From NCBI RefSeq assembly GCF_932294415.1, contig NC_065536.1, forward strand, positions 50,282,354 to 50,346,353: a stretch of DNA of 64,000 nucleotides. Direction: 5' to 3'. Both the position numbers and the translations under genes were made by a program. Positions 24,262 through 36,789 of this stretch are shown here, piece by piece. The DNA is from Quercus robur (Eukaryota; Streptophyta; Magnoliopsida; Fagales; Fagaceae). Position 1 is the stretch's first letter. Each line of letters begins with the position of its first letter. Below the pieces are notes generated by a model, which was given only the letters and a program-made list of their open reading frames with translations, searched no databases and was not told the DNA's origin.

Positions 24262-25457
24262 TATATATAAAACCGAAGCCTTTGCTGGTACCACAATTTT
24301 CCACGTCAGCACAATATTTAAAAAATAAAAAATAAATAAAAATTATAACTTCTTAAAACCCTAGCAACCTTACCCCTCTCTCAAGTTAAGTTAAGAAATA
24401 TAAAGCCACAGTTTCTGCAAATTCTCTCTTTCTCCAGACGTAGGAAGCCCCAAAGCATTCAAGATCTACAAAACCCTAGCAACCTTACCCCTCTCTCAAG
24501 TTAAGAAATATAAAGCCACGGTTTCTGCAAACTCTCTCTCTCTAGACGTAGGGAGTCCTAGAGCATTCAAGATCTACAACGCACGGTATAGATTTTAGCT
24601 TATAAAGTTCAGCTTTTGTAAGGTTAGTTTTGTTTATATATTAATTAATACATAGTACTTTGTTCACCATTGAATACTCATATAATCAATTTCCAATTCA
24701 GTGTTTAAGAATTAAACCAAAATTCTAACTGTGCTATCATAAAATATTATTATTAGTATAAATTTTATGGAGTTGCGGTGTTAAAAAATTAAACCAAAAT
24801 TCTTTTAAATTATCTATAATATTTTGTCATCTGAAAATTTTATCTTTTTTATTTTAGTATATTGTATTTCTTAAGCTATAGAGAGATTTTCTTTGGTTTC
24901 TGCAAACTCTCTCTCTCTCCAGATGTAGGAAGTCCTAAACGTACGGTATAGCGTTCAAGATTTACAACTCACGGTATAGATTTTAGCTTATAAAGTTTAG
25001 CTTTTGTAAGGTTAGTTTGTTTATATATTTAGTCCTTACGTTTAGGTTTAGGTTTTAAGAGATTTATATATTACTACTATGTGGCTGAATTTCCCGTGAC
25101 ATCAGTTTTATGTTTTTAACCAAATACATCAGGAAAGCAAGAGAAGGCGCATAAATATTTAGTCCTTATGTTTAGGTTTAGGTTTAGGTTTTAAGAGATT
25201 TATATATTACTACTATGTGGCTGAATTTCCCGTGACATCAGTTTTATGTTTTTTTTTTTTTTTTTAATTTGTTTTATGTAAGGTTAGTTTGTTTACATCA
25301 GTTCTTTATCTTAAAGATAAGGTTTTTATTTCTACCGCAAGAACTATTTAAGTATGTATCCCTTGCAAGCACACATGAACTTAAATTGTCTTTTAATATA
25401 TGCATGCTTTATTATTTTCTAATAGTTTTCCCGTGCATCGCACGGGTTAGCAACTAG
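24262..25457 (+). mobile_element. Non-autonomous Helitron A
   Basis: The 3' end is diagnostic: hairpin CCCGTGC-ATC-GCACGGG (25430-25446), then TTAGCAA and CTAG (25454-25457), followed by T. The 5' end (AAAACCGAAGCC near 24269) resembles plant Helitron starts that follow a TATA-rich tract. There is no Rep/helicase frame. Internal tandem repeats are present (24357-24580, a partial third at 24890-25000, and a doubled block within 25020-25255). Confidence 0.75.
24357..24580. repeat. Tandem repeat of about 112 bp inside Helitron A
   Basis: Two units begin AACCCTAGCAACCTTACCCC (24358 and 24472) and continue to GCATTCAAGATCTACAA. A third, partial unit lacking the start is at about 24895-24985. Confidence 0.85.
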
Positions 25458-25458
25458 T

Positions 25459-25929
25459 ATATATCTAAAAACTGAAGCATAGCATTTATTATTGCTACCC
25501 TCCTGTTGAGCCACATCAACAGCCATATCATCTACTTATTTCTAACATTTTCTCTCTTATTTTTAATTATTTTTCTTCTTATTAATTTATCATCTATATT
25601 ATCTAAAAACTGAAGCGTAACATTTATTATTACTATACTCCTATTGAGCCATATCAGCGGCCACATCAACTACTTATTTCTAACATTTTCTCTTTTTTTT
25701 TTAAATTATTTTTCTTCTTATTAATTTATCACCTTATAATAACTCTTCCTCTAACATTTCCCCCATTTTTACCTTTTTATCTCCCCACTACTCTATACCT
25801 TAACCATACAATTCCTCCATCCTTTCATATTCCTTTTATTTTGACTCTTCTTCTCCCCATTTTTTTTACTATAAATATTTGTTTTTCTCTATTCCATTCT
25901 ATCTATATTTTGCCCACACAAATAGGTGG

Positions 25930-25996
<67 letters not shown>

Positions 25997-26861
25997 TCTT
26001 TCTTACAACTCTATTTTAGGTTGATGCATTTTGGTGGTATGTTTTGTGAGTTTCTCATCATATATACACTCTCTCCTTCTTATAGTTTTGGTTTAAGTTA
26101 ATTCTAAGATATTTTGGAAGTGAGAATTTAACAATTTTATTTACTTGAATTTAAGAAAAATATTATATGTTAAATCTTTAAAAATAAAAAGGAGAGAAAA
26201 TATAAATAATTTAATGATATGGAAGATGTGGTTGAATTTAAATGTTGAATAATAGGATGAGAAGAAGAAAATATAAAAATAAAAGATATAATAATAAATA
26301 TCAAATTATCCAAATCATGTTATGTGATAGAATAATATTATATTCTTATATACCATTTTTAATTCTTTATAATAGAATAGGATAACATTTTATTAACAAT
26401 CAAAGAGAACAAAAAAATTTATTATACACTATTTTTAATTCTTTCTATTGCAATAGGATAACATTTAACAATCAAAGAGAACAATTGTAATATTTGAATG
26501 TGCCTATAATTTATTTGAGTAATATCAATTGTAAATTTGTGATGAGATTTGATTAAAATGACAATCTCCTTAAGAGAATGAGAAAATTAAATAATTAATT
26601 TGAAACTAAAAAAAGAAAAGAATAATATCAATTAAACACACCCAATCCCCCCATTCCCCCACCAAAAAAAAAAAAAAAAAAAAACTCAAAATAATAGAAT
26701 GATATATTTATAGAGACAGGGAAATGGAAAATACTTTTAGAAATTATTCAATATTTAAGGAAAACAAATTATTTTCAATAAATTTTAGAGAATTAATTAT
26801 ATATTATATTACATTACAATGTAATTATATATTCCCACACATAGCATGGGTTTGCGACTAG
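25459..26861 (+). mobile_element. Non-autonomous Helitron B, abutting A
   Basis: The 5' end ATATCTAAAAACTGAAGC begins within a few bases of the A terminus. The 3' end is CCCACACATAGCATGGG (26834-26850), a decayed hairpin of the same design, then TTTGCGA and CTAG (26858-26861), then T. The first 148 bases are duplicated (second start at 25613). A (CT)n tract followed by (TA)n occupies 25935-25996. No helicase frame is present. Confidence 0.7.
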
Positions 26862-27095
26862 TTAAAATAAAAAACAAGTTTCGCATGTAATCGCACATAT
26901 ATTTAAATTACATTTCACATAAAATAAAGGGGTTAAATGTATACTCAAAACCCAGCGTTTTTGCTCATCTTTTTATTATTATTAATTTTTTTTTATTTTA
27001 TAAATTATAATTTAAATATTATTCGACTTGAAAGTGGATTCTTCCCTCCGAAGTGCAATCCAAGCCTCTCTATAAAAAGACTGGGAATCGATTCT

Positions 27096-27157
27096 ATGAT
27101 GGTGGCTTTTACACCACAACTCAAAAGGTTTGGACCAGTGGTACTCTATCAATCAAA
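27096..27157 (+). CDS. Possible first coding exon of the OTU gene
   Basis: ATGATGGTGGC opens a frame MMVAFTPQLKRFGPVVLYQS that ends at a good donor (AAAGTAAGAA, cut after 27157). Plant OTU proteins of this group begin with a similar hydrophobic and basic leader, as I recall. The exon or exons linking it to 28360 were not identified, and the phase requirement (one base carried into 28360) is not met by this exon alone. Confidence 0.35.
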
Positions 27158-28359
27158 GTAAGAAACATTTCAGACGTAATTTTTGTGCTTTTACACATCG
27201 TTTTATATACAAGAACCCGTGTATAATCTTCTAACATGGGTTTTCTCCTTATCATATGAGGCATATTATGCGGAAACGGGCAATTTCACTTGGTAACGAC
27301 CGGCCTCAGTTTCGAATAATTTGTATGTGTTGTCTGATAAGGTTTCATGTTCATGTTTCCTTCTCTACTCATATATGTTAAACCCCCCATCGAAGTAACG
27401 AGAAGAAAAAACAAAAGGCTTAAACAACTAAGTGGACAAGTAATTTATATGCTTTTCTTCTTACGTGTGGCTTTGTTTTGGTACTTTTCTTGCAGCTTAT
27501 GCTTTCTTTACTTGGTTATGATCTTGCTTTATGGTTATTGAAAGTGGATTTTCTTTTGTCATTTTTGCCATCTGAGAAGTTTAATTTGGTGATTAGTATG
27601 GACTATGGCCTTGGTTTGTTTCTTTCTCTCTCTTCTGTTTTCAAATTCTTTTCTTTTTTCTTCCTTAATTTCGAGAATCATTGCAAATGTGATTGTCATT
27701 TTAGTTCCAAAGATAGTTAATTTTTTTTATTTCCTTATTATGTACTTTTGTCGATGCATATTATATAGGTGATAAGTTGGATATCAAAGCTTATAGCTTA
27801 GTAATTATATCTCTTTTTGATGAGCTGGCTCATCCATTAGATTTTCTTATTTCCCTTAAAGTTTATTTCATTTTTCATGGAAACAGAAGTAGCATGAAAG
27901 AATAGAAATTTAAAGTGAATCAAGTTGTTAGATTTAAATTTAAGTTGCAGATTCCTACTTACCATATGAATGTATGTTCTTGATCGAAGAGATAACTAAC
28001 GAATTCTTAACCTCTTTTTCATGAGGTGCAAACTGCAAATCATGAAAAAAAGGGTGTACTATTTGCTGTTGGATACGGCTCATGTAAATCTGAATAAATA
28101 TTGTTGTTCTGTATCATTAAATTACTTGTTTATTATGAGATGAACAAGACGTGCATAGCCATCTTTGGAAAGTGGCATATCAACTCTCAATAAGGGTGGC
28201 ATGAAATCTGTCTTTTTGTGCTGAAAACAATGAATCACCAACTTTTCTGTAATTTTGTATAAGCAGCATATATGTATGTTGTAGTGAGTGCATCTTTCTA
28301 TTCAATTTATTGCTTATCTTAATAAACACATTGAGATGCTATATGTTTGGTTGGTTTAG

Positions 28360-29801
28360 GCATACCTGGAGATGGAAGATGTTTGTTCCGGTCTGTTGTT
28401 CATGGTGCTAGCTTGAGAGAAGGGAAGCCATCTCCGTCGGAGAGCTGTCAGAAAGAACTTGCAGATGAGCTCAGAGCTAAAGTACACAACAAACTTCATT
28501 GATTTCAATAAGAGACTTACGCTTTGTTGCCATGTTTCAACTTCAGAACTTTTAATTCCTTTTCGTTTGTTGTTGAAATGTTTAATATGGATTGGTGTTT
28601 AGGGAACTATAAAGTTCACATAACACATATTGTTAACTAGTTTGACTTAAAATTAATTGCTGAGCATAATTTTCTGAAACTGGTTGCAGACCATCTTGCT
28701 TAAATTTGAAAAGAGAAAAAAGTTTTCATTAAATTTTTTTTTTCCTCTGTTTTTAATACAGTCTGTCAGTTTGTGTCACTTGCGTTGTCTTGCCTGCCTA
28801 ATCACTTTCTTTCAGTGCTCAAACACCTGAATTCAATTTTTTTGTGTGGCTTATAACTTTGTTCTGGCCAATTATTTATGTTCATTCTGGTACATCTTTC
28901 CTACTAAATGGTTGGCAGGTGGCAGATGAATTCATTAGGAGGCGAGCAGACACTGAATGGTAGGTTGTCTTGAGAATACTCTGGTGTGGATTACAATGTT
29001 GCTTCGTTTTGAATTGCTTTAAAATCCATTGGGGGAGGTTTGATTATTTGAGGTTGTTGAAGAGGACTGCCATGTTAATAAAATACTATAAATTTTTGTT
29101 GAAGACTTGTACATTATAGAATTAGCCAAAACTCTGATGAGTTCACTTGGAGTTGTAATTGAAATGAAGCAAGATTTCAAGTCTTTATTCACTGGCAGGT
29201 TTCTTGAAGGTGATTTTGACACGTATGTTAAACAGATGCGACAGCCCCACATGTGGGGAGGAGAGCCTGAGTTGCTAATGGCCTCCCATGTCCTACAGTA
29301 AGTCCTTTTTCTTCTAAAAAGAGTAACGCACACTGACTATCGCACACATTTCCTACATTGAAAACACAATTTCACAATTTTAACTGAAATACTCCATCCA
29401 CTGAAAACAATTTCACAATTTTAGCAATAGTGAGTGTCTAACAAGATTTAACCCTCTGAAAATCATCCTCACAGTAGTTTGCTTAGGTTTAGTTTCTTAC
29501 TTGCTAGAATTCTCATGACTATAATGTGGCTAGGAGTTCTCTTAGAGGCACATAAAAGATGATATGAAACAGATTGCCCTGTGTATATGGGTTTGGCATT
29601 ACATTTATCATGATACAATTTTCCATTTCCAGGTCGCCAATCACGGTTTCCATGTGGGATAAGAGTTCTGGTAACCTCAAAATTATAGCTGAATATGGTC
29701 AAGAGTATGGTAAGGAGAACCCCATACGGGTGCTTTATCACGGTTATGGACATTATGACGCATTAAGGAGTCCAATTAGTAGTGCAGAATCAAAGTTGTA
29801 A
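28360..29801 (+). CDS. OTU-family deubiquitinase, C-terminal catalytic domain (four exons)
   Basis: A cysteine protease domain of the ovarian-tumour family, removing ubiquitin from proteins. Exons 28360-28481, 28919-28959, 29199-29297, 29633-29801; all borders are GT/AG with matching phases, and the stop is TAA at 29799-29801. The exons encode 142 residues. The catalytic block is GIPGDGRCLFRSVVHGAS (Asp and Cys of the OTU triad). Then come RRRADTEWFLEGDFDTYVKQ, MWGGEPELLMASHVLQ, IAEYGQEYGKENPIRVLYHG and YGHYDALRS (catalytic His). This matches plant OTU proteins of the Arabidopsis OTU3/4 type. The upstream part is incomplete: the first base of the codon at 28360 must come from an exon I could not identify. 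No disruption is seen. Confidence 0.87.
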
Positions 29802-30027
29802 GATCTCTTGCTTCCTTGTGAGATATGTTTTCCAGCATAACTGCATGCATCAGAAATGCTTACATGATACTCATTAATTGCTAGTTTGAGGTCACTGCTA
29901 GTGTTGCCTTGCTAACATGAAAAACTTTTTTTATTGTTCATCAATTTTCTTAGTACCATCCATCTCTGGTCCACCTCACACGGTTGGTTCATGCATGTGT
30001 GTGTAGGCCTTTTATGGGGAGAAAATA

Positions 30028-30239
30028 TTAGGTCCACTGGGAAGATTGCTGAAGTAATTCTCTCAACCAATGAAACACTGCCACCTATGCAAGTGTGGGA
30101 GTTAGCTTTCTAATAAGCACAAGGGGAAAAACAAAAAACAAAAAACTACCAAGAAATGTCACATATGCATAGGTGACACTGTTTTATTGCTTGGAAGGGC
30201 CAAGGAGGACCACGTCATCGGTCTTCTTGGTGGACCTAA
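30028..30239. mobile_element. MITE with long terminal inverted repeats
   Basis: It begins TTAGGTCCACTGGGAAG and ends CTTCTTGGTGGACCTAA. The inverted similarity extends inward for roughly 90 bases (CACCTATGCAAGTGTG against CACATATGCATAGGTG), so it folds back on itself. No coding potential. It lies 230 bases downstream of the OTU stop, possibly in its 3'UTR. Confidence 0.7.
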
Positions 30240-30419
30240 CAATTTCTACTTTATAGGTATGTTTCTAATTTAGATATTATGAGTACAGATATTGAAATAG
30301 TATTGTTGTCTCATGAGTTCCTTGGGGGTATTGGCAGGCACAAGAAAAGATGAAGGGATAGCTGCAAAGGAGTATAGTCATCTTTGAAATCTTTAAGTGT
30401 ACTTTGTTGTAACATGTTA

Positions 30420-32900
30420 TAAACAAATCACACCGCCCTCCCCCAAAAAAGTTATAAATGAATAGTAGTTTTATTTGGTGTAGTAAATTGATGATATCGT
30501 TTCTTCATGGATTTGAAATCACCTTTTATCAAATTCTAATGTTTGTTCTGGAAATTAAAATGCCCATTGTCACTCTCCTATTTGGTTGGAGGGTCTACTA
30601 GTTAGAGTAACAATGACCAAATTAGGATGATTGTCAATATCTATATGATCCTCTTTGAAGTGTAAGTAATACACTATGAAATGCACTTATGGATATATTG
30701 TTTACAGCTAGAGCAACATTAGCACCACCAGGAGAAGTAGTTATTTAAATGTTTACTTGCACAAAGGCTAGTTTAATAAGAGAGAATGGTAAATAAAGTC
30801 TGTAAAGATGAAAATGAGTATGGGAATTGAAGCTATAATTGAAGAGATAGACCATTGTCCATATTATATTGAAAAAAATCGCGCTTCAAGGTTGCTTTCC
30901 ATTTGGGCCATAGAGATCTGTACTCTATAGTGCTTGTTGATATCACGAGCTATCCCACCATATCAGAATTCAGAGATAAGAGTGTCATTGTAAAGCCCAT
31001 TGAAGAGAAGGGATTAGGGGCTACAATACCTACAAAGTTTCCATCTTTATTTCCAAAGGTACATCTCAAAGAATTCATTTGATTTGATGTTTTCTCCTTA
31101 AAAAGGTTTTTCTTAGGTCTTTTTAATGATCATCGAACTTGGGATACCTTGACACCATCGATGTAAACTTCCATGAATTTGCCAATGATATTCATATCAT
31201 GGAAGATTAAGGTCATGGCTGATGTAGCCAATGACTACAATTCCCATTATAAAAAAATTAACATAACTAAATAATTTGAAAAATTAACATTTAGATTGCA
31301 TGTTCTTTGTGTCAAATATCATGTTAATTAGATGTCATTTACTATTTGATTCGTAAACTGATTTTTTATGCATAATTTTAGATGACAAAAAATTGAAATT
31401 TAAAATTTTGATTGATGACATAGTCATTAATTTTTGACATAGTCATTAATTTTTGACATAGTCATTAATTTTTGATTTTCTAGAAATTTTGCAAGCATTA
31501 ACAATATAAGAAAAAGAAATGTAATTCAATGATGAATTTATCAAAATTCACATCTAATAAAAAAATATTGAGTAATGTTGTAACTAATGGCTACAACTAC
31601 ATTCTCAAAAAAAAAAAAATAATGGCTACAACTAAGTTTGTAGCCAAACTTTGTGTACATTCATACATACACACATATATATATATATACCTATATTTAG
31701 TTTGGACCAAAGAAAAATAAGAGTTTTTTTTTAATAAAAAATTAAAATTAAAATTAAAACCTAACCCAAACAATAACATTACTATCTAAATATTAACCCA
31801 AACAACAACAATCATGTCTTCTTTGTATTTTCTCCGGTCTTTGTCTTCTTTGCTTATTTTGATTTTCATCTTTGCATTTTCTCCAATCTTCTTCTTCATG
31901 TTTCTTTTTCTTCATTTGCCTTAGTTTTCATTTGCGTCATCATCTTTCTCTGTTTCTTGCTATTTGTGATTGTGTTTTTTAAAATTTTTCACCTCTTTCT
32001 CTCTCTCAAAAGTCTAATCTCTAGACTCACTTTTTGAAGTTCTTATTTTACATAAGAGTTATGTTAGTGCCACATAAAGTGGTACAACTTATGCCACAAC
32101 TCGTCCATATGCTGAGTTGTGAATGGTAGACAAGTGATGATAGGTCCATATGGAAACATCCTTTTACCATTCACAATTTGCCACGTGGACAAGTTGTGGC
32201 ACAAAATGACTAAAGTTTTATTTTAATCATAACTCTTTAAATGACTTATGAGTAATCACTAAACGACTGAAGTTTAATCAAATCCCGCCCACTATTTACT
32301 ATTTAATTTTTCAATTTTCCACCTACCAGGCCGCGTTGCTACTTTTATTTTATCATATGTCTCAAAAAATTTTAAAAGCGTTTGTTGATTTATTTTTTTC
32401 CCATTTCTTAAAATTAATTGGAGTATTATTATTATTATTATTATTATTGTTATTATTATTATTATTATTATTAGGTTAATGTATTGAGTTAAAGATTAAT
32501 ATATTATATTGTGACAGTTAACAAATGATAGAATTTAACCAATAAATTAATATTTATTTCAAGTTTTTATTCTATTTCTCTCTTTCTCTCTTCAAAACCT
32601 AATTGATATGATCTTTTTCTCTTTCTCTCCCTCTCCCTCTTCCATACAGTTATGATTTATGTGATACAGTGATAAGGTTGTGATTGTGTTTTTTGTGGGT
32701 TTATGATTTTAATTTTGTGATTGTGATTTGTGAGTCTCTGTTTCAGAGACCGTTGTTTTTGGCATTTTTGCTAGATGCAAGTAAGAGATGAGAATGAGAT
32801 ATTAGTGAAGTAAAATTATGTTGGTAGATGAATGCATTATAATGTATCAAGAAACAATGATTTAGAGTCTGTTTTTATTTTTTATATTTTTTATTGTTTA
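30420..32900. other. Intergenic, no gene seen
   Basis: AT-rich. Contains a MITE copy at about 31217-31660, a thrice-repeated phrase GACATAGTCATTAATTTTT near 31420-31475, a (TTA)n tract at about 32424-32474 and pyrimidine-rich patches. No conserved coding text. Confidence 0.55.
31217..31660 (-). mobile_element. Copy of an AT-rich MITE family (reverse)
   Basis: Shares, in reverse orientation, text with the copies at about 57430-57870, 58220-58500 and 60477-60890: TTTTGCAAGC, AAAATTCACATCTAATAAAAA and GTAGCCAAACTTTGT at the end. A chance open frame in it (SKFTSNKKILS) resembles one in the 60.4 kb copy (SKFLPNKKILS), which confirms common origin. Confidence 0.6.
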
Positions 32901-32949
32901 TAGTTTCTTAATATTAAATGGATGCTTATTCAAAATTTCACAATTTATA

Positions 32950-33640
32950 TATACATGTGCGTACCCAAAATATGGCTATTGGGGTCAACTTTTACTTGGG
33001 CTCACAATCTACTTGTATTGTGGGTTTTGAATTTCCTGCTATGGGTGGTCCTATACTCGGCAACCTAAGTACACTCTTGTTTCCTCAAACTCTTCTCTTT
33101 ATCTCACAGAGTTGCTCCCCTTCTTTTTTCGAGTGGTTGATCTTTTCTCTCAATGTTCTCTCTAGAATTACCAACCCCCTCTTCCTTATTCTCTTCTCCT
33201 ATTTATAGGCTAGGATAAGTGAAGGTGCTATGATTACCCCCCTCACTAGTGCGAATAAGGGTCCAATTCCATCATCTCAAAGCAGACGCTCCGTCGAGAA
33301 AGGTGGAAGTGGCATTGGAACTGATTCTCACCTTTAGAAGCCCGCTTGGAAGCGATGTTCTCAAAGGCACTATTGGGCAGCCAAGTGTAGGGTGTTTCCG
33401 AGCAATAACGCTCTCGACCAGGTTAGAAGTGATTGGGGGGGGGGGGGGGGGGGGGGCTTGCTTGAGGTATTCAAGTTAGTGCGCTCTTATTTTAGCTCTT
33501 AGGCCCAAATTGGGCTTTAAGGTCTCCGGGTTGAGGCTAAAGGTCCAAGAATGGGGATAGGGTCATATAATGTGCAACGAGGCTTGGGGCTGAGGCCTGT
33601 GAGGCCTAGGGCCCAGCTCCGTACAATACACACACACATA
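32950..33640 (+). mobile_element. LTR-like fossil (solo LTR or fragment)
   Basis: The composition and layout are LTR-like: a TATA-type motif in CCTATTTATAGG near 33200 and a GC-richer part (33270-33640) ending GGGCCCAGCTCCGTACAATA, unlike the AT-rich surroundings. A guanine run interrupts it near 33438. No internal coding region is seen. It looks old and decayed; the family is not assigned. Confidence 0.4.
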
Positions 33641-33708
33641 TATATTTTGCTTATACTCTGGCCCTAGCTTGTATGTCTTCTTCTGCAATAAAGATTTGAC
33701 TGTACTCG

Positions 33709-34068
33709 AAATTGCAAACTATACCCCTAAAGTTTGGGGGTGATTAGATTTTACATCCTGAAGTTTCAGAATTTGGATTTTAGTCCCTGAAGTTTGGTGA
33801 GATTTAGATTTTATGTCTTGATATTTCAGAATTTGGATTTTACCCCCTATATGTTAGGAGTGTTTAGATTTTACTCCCTAAAGTTTTGAGTAGTTTGAAT
33901 TTTATTTCCTAAAGTTTTAGAATTTAGGGGGTAAAATCTAAGTTCTGAAACGTCAAGGTGTAAAATTTAAACAATCTAAACTCTATGAGATAAAATCTAA
34001 AATTTGAAATTTTAAGGTGTAAAATTTAAACACCCCCAAACTTTGTTGGAGGTGTAATTTGCAATTTA
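33709..34068. mobile_element. Fold-back element with TTGCAA-type ends
   Basis: Left end AAATTGCAAACTATACCCCT and right end GGTGTAATTTGCAATTT are inverted repeats. The interior alternates forms of TTTAGATTTTA and CCTGAAGTTT in both orientations. A related, truncated copy is at about 60897-61130. A long A run follows at 34070. Confidence 0.6.
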
Positions 34069-34106
<38 letters not shown>

Positions 34107-34129
34107 AAAGAAAAAGAAAAAGAAAAAAG

Positions 34130-35280
34130 AGGTGGTTTTCACGCTTCTGTGCCTATGGTTTCTTCTTCTCTCTCAGTTTCTTCTCTCCCAACCTTTTCTC
34201 TTCCAAATCAACCACAAGAACCTAGAGCCATGACTATTAAACAAAACCCTAAGCGAAACCCAAAAAAGAAGAAACAGAATTGCTTTAGGGTATTTCTCCG
34301 TTCTAGTCGCCTAACTGAAGAAACATAGTGCTTTAATTCCAGCCACCTAACAAGTATTTATCTGCCTGGTGACAATATTAGCCTAGAGGGTTGAGTTTGT
34401 CTAAAAGGTCCGTTTTCTCCGACTAAATTGATTTGGGTGTTTTTTTTATATGAGATTTGGGTATTGTTTGTTAACCTTGTTTTGATTTTCTTTTTAAAAT
34501 TTTTTATAACAACCTTGTTTTAAAAGTTGATTTGGAATTTTCTCCCATTTGGCACTAACGGACACTTAGTGACCAACCATATTTTATTTATTTTTTCTGA
34601 TAGGGTCACCAGCCAAATTTGATTGCTTTGCCATCCTAGCTCTTTTTTTTGGGTTCAACCCATCCCAACTCTTCTTCGGCATTCTTTGTTCATGCTTTTG
34701 TTAGATCATGCATATAATATGCTTGATAAATTACCCCAATAATTGTGTTGTGTAAGGGACTTACTGTTGTGCAATTTAAATTACTGGCTTGGGACATATG
34801 TTGATTCTATGTTTGACTATGTTGGGCCGGGATAGATAACACACAAAATTTTCAAACACAAGTATACATTTTAATTCTGTTGATATGATGGAGATGTATG
34901 ATTAGTATGTCTTACAGGTTATATATTTATGTTTCTTTGAACCATTTTAGAGAACTACTATTATGTTTCCTTGGATGGTTTTAATGATTTTCTCCCTCCT
35001 CGTTCGTGGTATCCATTCTACCCCATTGGATAGTTAGAGAACTAATGTGATGCAGTCTCTCTCATTATTTGAGTTCCATAAGAGAGGATATGTGCTACAG
35101 GAATGAGAATTATTAATGCTCAGTCATTACTTGGGTTTTGAGTTCTGCTAAGTTTTTTATACTATAAAAATATCTGTTTATTGTTTTTAAACTAGAGAAA
35201 TGAGTGTGATGTTCAATTACATACTATACCCCATTGTTAAATAGTTGTTTGAGTTCCATTGGTTATAATGTGTTACCTGC
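34130..35280. other. Gene-like leader at 34.13-34.33 kb, then nothing recognised
   Basis: At 34213-34328 a frame reads AMTIKQNPKRNPKKKKQN and stops at TAG. It is similar to 36065-36130 (MTTTKQNPKQDPQKKKQ), including the pyrimidine-rich leader. The rest to 35280 is AT-rich without coding text. It may be the 5' end of a duplicated, decayed gene. Not assigned to a family. Confidence 0.35.
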
Positions 35281-35582
35281 TGGTTTGTTGGTTGTAGGGA
35301 AAGAAAGTTCCAAGCTTCACTAGGAAAAAGGCTGGGAGGTCTGAATAGGGCATTCTTTGTTGGTCTGAACAAAGTAATATGTCGACTACAAGAAAACAAG
35401 CAGATGAGGATTGCATTGTTATGGTGGAATGCATTTGTAATTATTGTAACTGTTATGATTTGGTGCAATAGGGCTAGAGTGGAGCAATAAAAGATTTTGC
35501 CATAAGTTTAGCTAGTTTGGACCAAATTTATCACCATTTTAATGTTATTGTTATGGTTTGTAATGTGGCACTCCGTTCTTGA

Positions 35583-35675
35583 AATCTTAAATTGTAACAA
35601 TCCATGACTAAAGAAACAATGATCTCTAAACTTATGGATTGTTTCTTTAGTCATGGATTGTTACAATTTAAGATT
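35583..35675. repeat. Perfect 38-bp inverted repeat with 17-base loop
   Basis: Left arm 35583-35620 and right arm 35638-35675 are exact reverse complements (each arm contains CCATGACTAAAGAAACAAT or its complement). The loop is GATCTCTAAACTTATGG. A transcript would form a long perfect hairpin on either strand. Perfect arms mean recent origin or maintained pairing. Confidence 0.9.
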
Positions 35676-35989
35676 AGCTTAAAACAGGTTAGGTTAAAGT
35701 AGTCACTAGCAAAAAAAACAAAGCATGATATAAGTTTCATAAAGTTAAATTAAATAATTGCGATAGAAGTTTCATAAAATTAAATTAAATAATTACGTAA
35801 TATGGTCATTCTATCATACTCCCATTTTTTTTGGGGGGGAGGGGGGTATGGTACCCACCTAAATCTAGATTTAGGTTTAAACCATTAAATTAGTGTTGTT
35901 TTGATCTTGACCATTATTTTAATTTGCGGGAATACTTGTTACTATAAACAAAGAAAAAAAATCCCTACGAATTAGTCTCTGACTCTCCC

Positions 35990-36733
35990 TCTCTACACTT
36001 CTGTCTCTTTGCCTCTCTACACTTCTTCTGCCTGAAGCTTCTTCTCTATCAACTTATTCTCTTCCAAAGTCATGACTACTACTAAACAAAACCCTAAGCA
36101 AGACCCACAAAAGAAGAAACAGAGTATTTCAATTCCAATCGCTCTCTTTTTTGGAGATGGTGAGGTTTTAACGCTAAGTTCTTCAGTTTTAGTTATATGA
36201 TAAATTCATATTTTGCAAGTCCAAGTTGTTCCTAAAAACAAAAATATTATAATATAGTATAAAATAATTTATAATAAATAATGAAACTTTCTTTTAATGT
36301 TTTGAAGACATCATCAATGATGAGGAAAATTTGGTTAGACTTGGACATGTTACCCCTAACAATATAGATGCAGAACCTTTGAAGAATGCTAAAGAAAAAG
36401 AAATAATTGAATCTTTGTCATCACAAGTTTCAATATGTGAAGATAGTCCAATACTCACTGAAAGGAGAAATACAAGTATTGAACCATTGTCTTGAGGTTC
36501 AGTAAATGCAATCATCAGCAATTACTGAAACATTCAATCCAAAGGTAATTTATCATGAGGTTGCATGTTTATCCTCTTGGATGTTGGGCCTTTTCACTTT
36601 TAAGCATAAGTTTTCCTTTGATCATGTGATATGATGGGTCCTTCGCTATTTTATGGTGTCGGACATGGAAGCTACAATACTATCTTGAATGCCTTTTAGT
36701 TTCTTCTAAGTATTTTCTTAAACCCCCCCCCCC

Positions 36734-36789
<56 letters not shown>

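Noticed and set aside
25170-25195. Telomere-like TTTAGG repeats
   Set aside because: Only two or three imperfect units (TTTAGG, not TTTAGGG) inside a Helitron; not interstitial telomeric DNA.
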